A stretch of 7,798 nt of DNA from assembly GCA_004357415.1 (NCBI GenBank), contig SMVY01000128.1, positions 1-7,798 of the forward strand. The letters run 5' to 3'. The stretch's first letter is position 1; every line of letters starts with the position of its first letter. The translations under genes and the position numbers were made by a program. Below are positions 1 to 6,272 of this stretch, in pieces. The DNA is from Gemmatimonadota bacterium. Lineage in GTDB: Bacteria; Gemmatimonadota; Gemmatimonadetes; Gemmatimonadales; GWC2-71-9. The notes under the pieces are model-generated. The model saw nothing but the letters and a program-made list of their open reading frames with translations, had not been told where the DNA came from and did no database searches.

Positions 1-2
1 AA

Positions 3-47
3 GGGCGACGCATGCGTCGCCCCTACCGATGCGTCGCCTTGGAAACA
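3..47. repeat. Palindromic repeat, copy 1
   Basis: The core gggcgacgcatgcgtcgccc (3-22) is a perfect 20-base palindrome. It is followed by cct, a short acc insert and gatgcgtcgccttggaaaca (28-47), and the same tail follows the second copy at 155-198. The ten bases atgcgtcgcc occur twice inside this copy (12-21 and 29-38), so the tail partly re-iterates the right arm. It is read from sequence only. It resembles small dispersed palindromes of the REP or MITE kind. No transposase gene lies in the window. Confidence 0.75.
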
Positions 48-436
48 GCGGGGGCCACGAAATACGATCCCAACCGCCCCCGCCGCCGCCCCCGCCCCAG
101 AGGGGTCAACACCAATATAGCGGTCCAGGTGATCTTGGACGTCGCCAACGACGTAGGGGCGACGCATGCGTCGCCCCTGATGCGCCGCCTTGGAAACACC
201 AGGGACCAGGCCCCGCCCACCTTTCAGATCCCGAAAACAAAACGCCCGGACCGCTATGCGCGGGCCCGGGAGTTGTTATTCCGGAATTGCTCACCCAGGC
301 CGGAACCCCTGGGGCCCTTTCGGGCTATGTTCGAATTGGCCGAAGAATAGTCGGGTCGGGGCCGAGACGCAACCTGGTATCCAGAACCGTGGCTGAGACA
401 TAGATTGCGCCACCTCACCAGTCCAGGAGCATCGCG
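48..436. other. Region without a recognisable gene
   Basis: Apart from repeat copy 2, this stretch shows nothing I can assign. Open frames here give low-complexity, proline- and arginine-rich peptides with no recognisable family, and some simply read through the palindromes. A C-rich run lies at 74-98. Short inverted repeats (cccagg 294-299 with cctggg 308-313; gccc 314-317 with gggc 322-325) have no T-tract and are too weak to call a terminator. No convincing -35/-10 pair for speA was found, although its promoter is expected here. Confidence 0.5.
155..198. repeat. Palindromic repeat, copy 2
   Basis: Here the palindrome is perfect over 24 bases (155-178), with the same 20-base core as copy 1 at 157-176. 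The tail gatgcgccgccttggaaaca (179-198) differs from the copy 1 tail by one base, and the three-base acc insert of copy 1 is absent. The cores are 154 bases apart. Combining the left flank of this copy (gt before agggg) with the right flank of copy 1 (ac after cccct) suggests an ancestral 28-base palindrome with GTAGGGGC ... GCCCCTAC ends. Confidence 0.8.
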
Positions 437-439
437 ATC
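425..439 (+). promoter_or_regulatory. Candidate speA ribosome binding site and ATC start
   Basis: The sequence aggag (425-429) sits seven bases before an ATC codon (437-439). That codon is in frame with speA and no stop intervenes before the first ATG at 530. The 31 codons from 437 to 529 end mostly in G or C, as expected for coding DNA of this composition. The in-frame upstream stretch ends in W-R-P-S-D-A-E-A directly before MYN, like the conserved N-terminus of SpeA homologues. No in-frame ATG, GTG or TTG exists between the stop at 401-403 and 530. The other in-frame candidates, ATT at 404 and ATC at 431, lack a well-spaced site. Confidence 0.4.
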
Positions 440-529
440 ACCGGAACCTCATCCGCCAGGCCGTTTCCCGCCTCCAGGCCGAGCCCTGGCGCCGTTGGGT
501 CGTCGTGGCGCCCGTCGGATGCCGAGGCC

Positions 530-2389
530 ATGTACAACATGGCCCGCTGGGGTCTGGGGTACTTCCGGGTCAACCAGGAGGGTCATGTTACGGCGCATCC
601 CGACTCGGGCGCTGCCGAAGGCGTTGACCTCTACCGGTTGGCCATGGACTTGACCGAGCAGGGCGTCCGACTCCCGGTGCTTCTCAGGTTTTCCGACATC
701 CTTCGGGCTCGGATCGGGGAAGTGGTCGAGGCCTTCACCGCGGCCATCGACGAGTTCGACTATCGGGGTCGCCACATCCTGGTCTATCCCATCAAGGTCA
801 ACCAGCAACGTCATGTGGTGCAGGAGATCATCGAGTTCGGTGAGCCGTATGGTGTGGGTCTCGAGTGCGGCAGCAAGGCCGAACTCCAGGCGATTCTCGG
901 GCTGAGCGACTCACCGAGTCACGCGATCGTGTGCAACGGCTACAAGGACGCTGAGTACCTGCGATTGGCGTTCATGGCCCAGCGGCTCGGCCATCAGGTG
1001 TTCGTCGTGCTGGAGCAACTCCGCGAACTGGACGCCCTGATCGAGACCGCCGCGGAAATCGGGGTCGAGCCGACCATGGGCGTGCGCGTCAAGCTGGGCA
1101 CCGAAGGTGCCGGCCGCTGGGCCAAGAGCGGCGGGGAACAATCGAAGTTTGGGCTGAGCCCCGCCGTGCTTCTCAAGCTGCTAGACCGGCTTCAGACTGA
1201 CGGCCGCCAGTCATGGCTCCAGATGATCCATTTCCATCTGGGGAGCCAGATCACCGACATCCGGACGATCAAGGTCGCCCTGGAGGAGATCGGCAGGTAC
1301 TACACCGAACTCCGGCGCATGGGCTTTCCCATCTCACACGTGGACGTCGGCGGTGGGCTGGGGGTGGACTACGACGGAACCCGCTCCACCGCTGCTGGGA
1401 GCGTCAATTACTCCATTCGGGAATACGCCAACGACGTCATCTTCACTCTGGGGACCGTGTGCCGCGCGGCCGGCGTCCCCATGCCCGACGTCATCACCGA
1501 GTCGGGGAGGGCGGTGACGGCCCACCACGCGGTGCTCCTGGTGGATGTGATCGACGTGGAGACCCCGTCACTCCCCGAGCGGCCCGTCGTTGCACCGGAC
1601 GCTCACCTGCTGCTACGGGAGATGGAGGAGAACCTCATCGATATCGACCATGACCGGGTGGTCGAGGTCTACCACGACACCGTGTTTGCCAAGGAACGAG
1701 CCAGAGACCTATTCGATTCCGGTGTGCTGACCCTGGTAGAACTGGCGCAAGTCGATCAGTTGTTCCGGGCCACGCTGACCGCGGTCCGGGATGTTGCCGG
1801 AGTGGAGCCGGCGTTTCACGAGATCCGGCAGCACACGGACCGTCTCCTGGTCGATCGGTACTTCTGCAACTTTTCCGTGTTCCAGAGTTTGCCCGACAGC
1901 TGGGCGATCGACCAGATATTTCCGGTCGTTCCCATTCACCGACTGACCGAACGCCCCACCCGCCGGGGCACGATCCAGGACATCACCTGCGATTCGGACG
2001 GTGTGATCGCCCGGTTCCCCGGAGGGCTCGACGGGCGAACTCATCTGCCGCTCCACCCGATGAAGGAAGACGAGCCATACGTCCTGGCGGTGTTCCTGAC
2101 GGGGGCGTACCAGGAAATCCTGGGGGATCTTCACAACCTGTTCGGTGACACCAACGCCGTGCACGTGAAGATCTTGGGCGACGGCTACCAAGTGACCAAC
2201 GTGGTCCTCGGCGATACGGTGACCGAAGTGTTGTCCTACGTCCAGTATCACGCCAACGACCTGCTGACGACGTTCCGGCGGAAGGTCAACGCTGCGCCGG
2301 GCCTGAGCCGCGGCGAGGCCAACCGGTTCATCGCCGATTACGTCTCCGGCCTGGAGGGGTACACCTATCTGGAAGGCCGAGAGGGGTAG
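530..2389 (+). CDS. speA: Biosynthetic arginine decarboxylase (SpeA)
   Basis: This PLP-dependent enzyme (EC 4.1.1.19) converts arginine to agmatine and CO2, the first step of the agmatine route to putrescine and spermidine. Numbered from the ATG at 530 (619 aa), the fold type III barrel shows the PLP lysine K89 in VYPIKVNQ, H237 in HFHLGSQ (stacks on the PLP ring), the phosphate-binding loop DVGGGLGVDY (272-281) and TESGRA (323-328). The C-terminal part has C487 in DITCDSDG, which in the family contributes to the active site across the dimer, and GAYQE (525-529) followed by NLFGD. The C-terminus (GLEGYTYLEG) matches family ends, so the gene is complete there. The start is doubtful: E. coli SpeA is 658 aa with its PLP lysine near residue 127, so about 30-40 residues seem missing. 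A start at 437 would give 650 aa. The gene is convergent with gltA and stands alone on this strand. Confidence 0.95.
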   Translation: MYNMARWGLGYFRVNQEGHVTAHPDSGAAEGVDLYRLAMDLTEQGVRLPVLLRFSDILRARIGEVVEAFTAAIDEFDYRGRHILVYPIKVNQQRHVVQEIIEFGEPYGVGLECGSKAELQAILGLSDSPSHAIVCNGYKDAEYLRLAFMAQRLGHQVFVVLEQLRELDALIETAAEIGVEPTMGVRVKLGTEGAGRWAKSGGEQSKFGLSPAVLLKLLDRLQTDGRQSWLQMIHFHLGSQITDIRTIKVALEEIGRYYTELRRMGFPISHVDVGGGLGVDYDGTRSTAAGSVNYSIREYANDVIFTLGTVCRAAGVPMPDVITESGRAVTAHHAVLLVDVIDVETPSLPERPVVAPDAHLLLREMEENLIDIDHDRVVEVYHDTVFAKERARDLFDSGVLTLVELAQVDQLFRATLTAVRDVAGVEPAFHEIRQHTDRLLVDRYFCNFSVFQSLPDSWAIDQIFPVVPIHRLTERPTRRGTIQDITCDSDGVIARFPGGLDGRTHLPLHPMKEDEPYVLAVFLTGAYQEILGDLHNLFGDTNAVHVKILGDGYQVTNVVLGDTVTEVLSYVQYHANDLLTTFRRKVNAAPGLSRGEANRFIADYVSGLEGYTYLEGREG

Positions 2390-2400
2390 CTGGAAGGAAT

Positions 2401-2424
2401 GGGGGAGGGGGAGGGGGAGGGGGG
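2401..2424 (+). other. G-quadruplex motif between speA and gltA
   Basis: Four G-runs of 5, 5, 5 and 6 bases (2401-2405, 2407-2411, 2413-2417, 2419-2424) are separated by single A residues. They begin 12 bases after the speA stop codon, in the 52-base gap between convergent genes. Runs this long with one-base loops are the classic pattern for a very stable parallel quadruplex. It would form in the speA transcript 3' end; the gltA transcript would carry the C-rich complement. A short alternative hairpin (gggg 2421-2424 with cccc 2431-2434) competes. A role in ending or stabilising transcripts is inference. Confidence 0.6.
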
Positions 2425-2441
2425 CACACTCCCCGGGCAGG

Positions 2442-3749
2442 TCACCCGCGCTGGGCGAGCGGTACGAACGGCCGTTCGGGGTACCCGGTATAGATCTGCC
2501 GTGGCCGGGAGATTTTCTGTTCCTTGTCCAGGAGCATTTCCTCCCACTGGGCCAGCCACCCGGGCATCCGTCCGATGGCGAACAGGACCGTGAAGTAGTC
2601 GGTCGGATAGCCCATGGCCTGGTAGATCAGGCCCGAATAGAAATCCACATTGGGGTAGAGCTTGCGGGAGACGAAGTAGTCGTCTTCCAGCGCGATGCGT
2701 TCCAGTTCTAGCGCGATCTCCAGTTTGGGGTTCAGGCCGGTCTCGGCAAACACATCGTCGGCCACGCGTTTGATGAGTTTGGCCCGTGGATCGTAGGACT
2801 TGTACACCCGGTGACCGAAGCCCATCAGCCGCATCTCGCCCTGCTTGACCCGCTCGATGTAACTGGGAATGTTGGCCTTGTCCCCGATCACATCCAGCAT
2901 GGTGAGGACCGCCTCGTTGGCGCCGCCGTGCAGCGGGCCGTACAACGCCGCGATGCCGGCGGATACGGCCGAGAACGGGTCGACGTGGGATGACCCCACC
3001 GACCGTACGGCGCTGGTGGAGCAGTTCTGCTCGTGGTCCGCGTGCAGGATCAGCAGGATTTGGAGGGCCCGCTGGAGGATCGGATTGGGCTCATGCTTGC
3101 CGCCGATGCTGAACGTCATGTTGACGAAATTGCCGATGTAATCGAGATCGTTGTCCGGAAACACGAATGGCAGTCCCCGCACGTGGCGGAAGGCAAACGC
3201 GGCCAGAGTAGGGATCTTGGCCATGAGCCGGACCCGCTGGAGATATCGATTGGCCGGGTTCTGGATGTCCTTGGCGTCGGGGTAGAAGGTTGACAAGGCT
3301 CCCACCGCACCCAAGAGCATCCCCATGGGGTGGGCGTCGTAGAGGAATCCCTCGAGGAACTTCAGCACCTTGGTGTGGACGTAGGTGTGGTACCGGATAT
3401 CGTCGGTCCATACCTTGAGCTGGTCCGGGGTGGGCAGCTCCCCCACTTGCAGGAGGTAGGCGACTTCGAGGAACGAGGTCGTCTCGGCCAGTTGCTCGAT
3501 GGGGTAGCCCCGATACCGAAGGATGCCGCGTTCTCCGTCGATGAAGGTGATGGCACTTCTGCAGCAGGCCGTATTGGTGAAGGCGGGGTCATAGGTCATG
3601 AGCCCGAAGTCGTCGACGTCGACCTTCATTTGGCGGAAGTCCATCGCCCGGACGGTCCCGTCGGTAATGGGAAGCTGGTACTGCTGGGCGGTGCGGTTGT
3701 CGGTGACGGACAGAGTGTCGCTGAACACGAACTGATCCTTATTTGACAC
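2442..3749 (-). CDS. gltA: Citrate synthase (type II, hexameric class)
   Basis: It condenses acetyl-CoA with oxaloacetate to citrate, the entry step of the TCA cycle, in the cytoplasm. The 435-residue product matches the GltA family throughout. The catalytic triad is visible as H274 (GPLHGGAN), H313 (GFGHRVYK) and D369 (NVDFYSG). The substrate-binding segment LHADHEQNCSTS spans 235-246, and the C-terminal signature RPRQIYTGY spans 415-423. The N-terminal beta region (SVTDNRT, then ITDGTVRAMDF) is typical of the Gram-negative type. It starts with GTG (3747-3749) behind an AAGGA site at good spacing. A second in-frame GTG seven codons later has an identical leader, giving 428 residues. The queF stop lies 104 bases upstream, so co-transcription is possible but unproven. 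The gene converges on speA. Confidence 0.96.
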   Translation of the reverse strand: MSNKDQFVFSDTLSVTDNRTAQQYQLPITDGTVRAMDFRQMKVDVDDFGLMTYDPAFTNTACCRSAITFIDGERGILRYRGYPIEQLAETTSFLEVAYLLQVGELPTPDQLKVWTDDIRYHTYVHTKVLKFLEGFLYDAHPMGMLLGAVGALSTFYPDAKDIQNPANRYLQRVRLMAKIPTLAAFAFRHVRGLPFVFPDNDLDYIGNFVNMTFSIGGKHEPNPILQRALQILLILHADHEQNCSTSAVRSVGSSHVDPFSAVSAGIAALYGPLHGGANEAVLTMLDVIGDKANIPSYIERVKQGEMRLMGFGHRVYKSYDPRAKLIKRVADDVFAETGLNPKLEIALELERIALEDDYFVSRKLYPNVDFYSGLIYQAMGYPTDYFTVLFAIGRMPGWLAQWEEMLLDKEQKISRPRQIYTGYPERPFVPLAQRG

Positions 3750-3761
3750 GACCTGATCCTT
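3726..3761 (-). promoter_or_regulatory. Duplicated ribosome binding site and GTG start of gltA
   Basis: On the minus strand the 15-base unit aaggatcagKtcgtg occurs twice (3761-3747 and 3740-3726), differing at one base (g or t at K). The copies are exactly 21 bases, or seven codons, apart. Each copy carries an AAGGA Shine-Dalgarno-like sequence and ends in an in-frame GTG. Copy 1 gives the start MSNKDQF; copy 2 would start at V8. The family-like sequence begins shortly after V8, so the internal start is at least as plausible as the outer one. Confidence 0.6.
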
Positions 3762-3853
3762 ACTCGAATGGTGAAACGAATGAGCGTAGAGACAACATAC
3801 CCAGGAAAGGCCGCTTCGTGGAACAGGGTTCCGCCCCAGGGGTTTCCCTCGTG

Positions 3854-4255
3854 CTACGCCTCCGCTCCCCCCGGCGGAAGTTCCACGCTACAGGTCGTCT
3901 CGAAGCCGCCCCGGACGTTGTAGACGGTAGTGACGGTGAGCGTCCGGGGTTCGAGGAGGGCGAACAGGTCCTCGGCGATCCGGGCAGTGGCGTGTTCCTG
4001 GTAGATACCGACATTGCGGTAGCTGGTGATGTAGTACTTGAGGCTCCTGAGTTCCACGCACCTGGCGTCAGGGACGTAGGCGATGATCAGGGTGGCGAAG
4101 TCCGGCAACCCGCTGTAGGGGCACACGGCGCTGAATTCGTCGGTCTCAGTGACGATTTCCTGACGCGCTCCCTCATAGGGGAAGGTGTCCAACACGGCGG
4201 CATCGATGGTCTCGGGTCCCACGAACGGCAGCGAGCGGCCTTCAGGAGTCGGCAT
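3854..4255 (-). CDS. queF: NADPH-dependent 7-cyano-7-deazaguanine reductase (QueF)
   Basis: It reduces preQ0 to preQ1 with two NADPH, a committed step of queuosine synthesis for the tRNA wobble base, in the cytoplasm. The 133-residue protein is the short, unimodular T-fold form. The catalytic cysteine C45, which forms a thioimide with preQ0, lies in AVCPYSGLPDF, with the proton-donor aspartate D52 in the same motif. The NADPH-associated QueF motif appears as E-L-R-S-L-K (68-73) rather than the E-S-K-S-F/L-K of other members. E87 in YQEH matches the substrate-binding glutamate; the preceding residue is Q where B. subtilis has H. VRGG (114-117) follows. The ATG at 4253-4255 was chosen because family similarity begins soon after. 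The frame stays open up to 4402, but that extension is low-complexity and overlaps the end of the preceding gene. There is no Shine-Dalgarno; the leader is pyrimidine-rich. The gap is 113 bases from the upstream dehydrogenase and 104 to gltA. Confidence 0.93.
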   Translation of the reverse strand: MPTPEGRSLPFVGPETIDAAVLDTFPYEGARQEIVTETDEFSAVCPYSGLPDFATLIIAYVPDARCVELRSLKYYITSYRNVGIYQEHATARIAEDLFALLEPRTLTVTTVYNVRGGFETTCSVELPPGGAEA

Positions 4256-4368
4256 GGTGGAAAAGGTAAGAGGGGAGAGAGGAGAATGAACAGGGGCAGA
4301 GAGGCCGTGCCGGGGGAAAAGGGACCGGGTACGGTGGCGACCCGAGCCCCTCTCACCCGAGAACGGTT

Positions 4369-6228
4369 TCACTTCTCCCTGACGATTCCTTGTTCTAACC
4401 ACTCATAGTCGCCCGCCAATTGACGTTGGGCGACGCGGTACGTGCGGACGTCCTCGTTGTTCCACATGGCGCGGAACGCTGCCCGCACCCGCCGCCGGGA
4501 GTAGCGGCTGAACAGGTCCGCCAACTCGGCCGGGCTCTGGTCTGCCGGGTTGTTGGCCACCATGGCCTGGGCCCGGGAGCAGGTGGCGGAGATGGCCAGC
4601 AACTCGGCCCCGATGTCGACCAGGCGGCCGAGTACCGCTTGGCGTTTTTCCAGCTTGGGGCCGAAGCGTACCATGGCGTGGAACACGGTACGGCCCAGCC
4701 GGCGGGCCGAACGGTTGACGAACCGCATGTGGCCGGCCAGCCGGCCAAATTCGGCGTAGCGGGGCCAGCGGCCCCACCCGAGCCACAGGGCGGGGTACCA
4801 CCAGCCGTAAAACAGTCCCGCCTTGACGAGGGCGGCAAACTTCTTCCCGGCCGGGACCTTGGGATCGATCAGGTCACCGGCCACCTTCAGGTGGGTGTCG
4901 ACCGCCTCCCGGGCGATGAACAGCCGCATGATCTCGCTCGACCCCTCGAAGATGAGGTTGATGCGGGCATCCCGCATCATCCGTTCGATCGGATCGGGAC
5001 GGGCGCCCCTGCTCTTGAGGCTCTGGGCCGTCTCGTAGCCTCGGCCGCCCTTTATCTGGAGGGTGTCGTCAATGATGCGCCAGCCGGCTTCCGTGTTCCA
5101 CAACTTGGCCATTGCCGCCTCGAGGCGGATGTCGTGCTTGCCCCGGTCGGCCATGAGCGAGGCAAGGTCAGACACCGCCTCCATGGCGAAGGTGTCGGCC
5201 GTCATCCGGCCGATCATCTGTGCCACGGCGTCGTGCTTCCCGATGGGCTGGCCCCACTGCACCCTGGTCGAGGCCCAGTGGCGGACGATCTCCAGACAGC
5301 GCTTGGCGCCGGCCACCGACGAGGCCGGTAAGGTCAGCCGCCCGGTGTTCAGGGTGATCAAGGCGAGCTTGAGACCCTTGCCCTCGTCCCACAGCCGGTT
5401 CTCGACCGGCACCTTCACGTTGGTGAACCGGATGATGCCGTTCTCGATGGCGTTCAAGCCCATGAAGTCCAGCCGCTGGGAATTGTCGACCCCCTCCCAG
5501 GCGGTTTCTACGATGAAGGCGGTGATTTTCCGCTTGCCGGTGATTGCCATGACCACGATGAATTCGGCGATGGTGCCGTTGGTGCACCACAGCTTCTCAC
5601 CATTGAGGATGTAATGCGTGCCGTCGTCCGACAGTGTGGCCACCGTACTCATGGCCGCGGGGTCGGACCCGACGTTGTCCTCCGTCAGGGCGAAGGCCGA
5701 CACGGCACCTTTGGCGCAGCGCGGCAGGTATTTCTTCTTTTGCTCGGGTGTGCCGAACAGCTTGAGCGGCACCGGCACCCCAATGGATTGGGACGCGGAC
5801 AACAGGGCGGTGAGGGAGCCGTCTTGACTGGTGACCAGGCCGATGGCGTGGGTATAACTCGTTTGGCTCAGGCCCAAGCCGCCGTATTCCTCGGAAATCT
5901 TGATGCCGAACGCCCCGATATCCCTCAAGCCGTCGATGACGTCCTGGGGGATCTTGCCGGCGGCGTCGATCGCGTCGCTGTCCACCTTCTCCTGCATGAA
6001 GCGCTCGAGCCGTTCCAAGAACGGCTTGGCCTTGGCCAGCTCCTCCGGCGTCTGCTGCGGGTAGGGGTGGATCAGGTCGAGGCGGAACCGGCCGTCGAAC
6101 AACTGGCGGACGAAGCTGGGAGCCTGCCACTCGGTTTCACGGGCGGCCTCGGCGACCTCACGGGCCTCCTGCTCGGTGGCGAGTTTGGCCGACGAGGATG
6201 GCGGGCGCTGGGGCAGGACGTCAGTCAT
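4369..6228 (-). CDS. VLCAD-like acyl-CoA dehydrogenase with C-terminal extension
   Basis: This FAD enzyme catalyses the first, alpha-beta dehydrogenation step of fatty acid beta-oxidation. At 619 residues it is much longer than the roughly 380 of the short- and medium-chain enzymes, and its layout resembles very-long-chain acyl-CoA dehydrogenase and ACAD9. The N-terminal helical domain (about 65-175) includes IGAFGIKISEEYGGLGL. The middle beta domain has LTEDNVGSD (181-189) and LNGEKLWCTNG (208-218). The C-terminal helical domain contains QIKGGRGY (391-398) and IFEGSSEIMR, where E428 is the expected catalytic base. About 170 further residues follow, including a tryptophan-rich segment (474-489), as in forms that dimerise through this region or attach to membranes. 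LTED replaces the usual LTEP. The start ATG lacks a clear Shine-Dalgarno. It lies 44 bases after the TetR gene on the same strand and is probably co-transcribed with and controlled by it. Long-chain preference is inferred from architecture. Confidence 0.9.
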   Translation of the reverse strand: MTDVLPQRPPSSSAKLATEQEAREVAEAARETEWQAPSFVRQLFDGRFRLDLIHPYPQQTPEELAKAKPFLERLERFMQEKVDSDAIDAAGKIPQDVIDGLRDIGAFGIKISEEYGGLGLSQTSYTHAIGLVTSQDGSLTALLSASQSIGVPVPLKLFGTPEQKKKYLPRCAKGAVSAFALTEDNVGSDPAAMSTVATLSDDGTHYILNGEKLWCTNGTIAEFIVVMAITGKRKITAFIVETAWEGVDNSQRLDFMGLNAIENGIIRFTNVKVPVENRLWDEGKGLKLALITLNTGRLTLPASSVAGAKRCLEIVRHWASTRVQWGQPIGKHDAVAQMIGRMTADTFAMEAVSDLASLMADRGKHDIRLEAAMAKLWNTEAGWRIIDDTLQIKGGRGYETAQSLKSRGARPDPIERMMRDARINLIFEGSSEIMRLFIAREAVDTHLKVAGDLIDPKVPAGKKFAALVKAGLFYGWWYPALWLGWGRWPRYAEFGRLAGHMRFVNRSARRLGRTVFHAMVRFGPKLEKRQAVLGRLVDIGAELLAISATCSRAQAMVANNPADQSPAELADLFSRYSRRRVRAAFRAMWNNEDVRTYRVAQRQLAGDYEWLEQGIVREK

Positions 6229-6272
6229 GGGAGTCTCGATTCATCGTCATGGGCGTAGGTGGGACATCGTCA

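Noticed and set aside
74..98. A C-rich tract as a minus-strand G-quadruplex
   Set aside because: Only three runs of four or more are present, interrupted by CC pairs, so it is far weaker than the motif at 2401-2424.
294..325. Adjacent small hairpins that might be a terminator
   Set aside because: The stems are only 4-6 bp and there is no T-tract. In DNA this GC-rich such pairings are expected by chance.
314..345. A gttcgaat sequence resembling a tRNA T-loop
   Set aside because: The flanking five-base arms do not pair and no acceptor, D or anticodon arm can be placed around it.
12..403. Overlapping open frames of 112 and 124 codons at the window start
   Set aside because: They read through the palindromic repeats and C-rich runs, have biased composition and no recognisable domain, and have no ribosome binding site.
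1709..2251. A 180-codon open frame on the - strand
   Set aside because: It is antisense to the well-supported C-terminal half of speA and its peptide matches no family I recognise.
4256..4402. A longer queF starting at 4402
   Set aside because: The extra 49 residues resemble no QueF protein, are low-complexity and overlap the end of the dehydrogenase gene; the ATG at 4255 fits the family length.
4420..5331. A 303-codon open frame on the + strand
   Set aside because: It lies wholly antisense to the acyl-CoA dehydrogenase, which has clear family motifs. Its peptide is low-complexity and G/P/H/R-rich, as expected for the opposite strand of GC-rich coding DNA.
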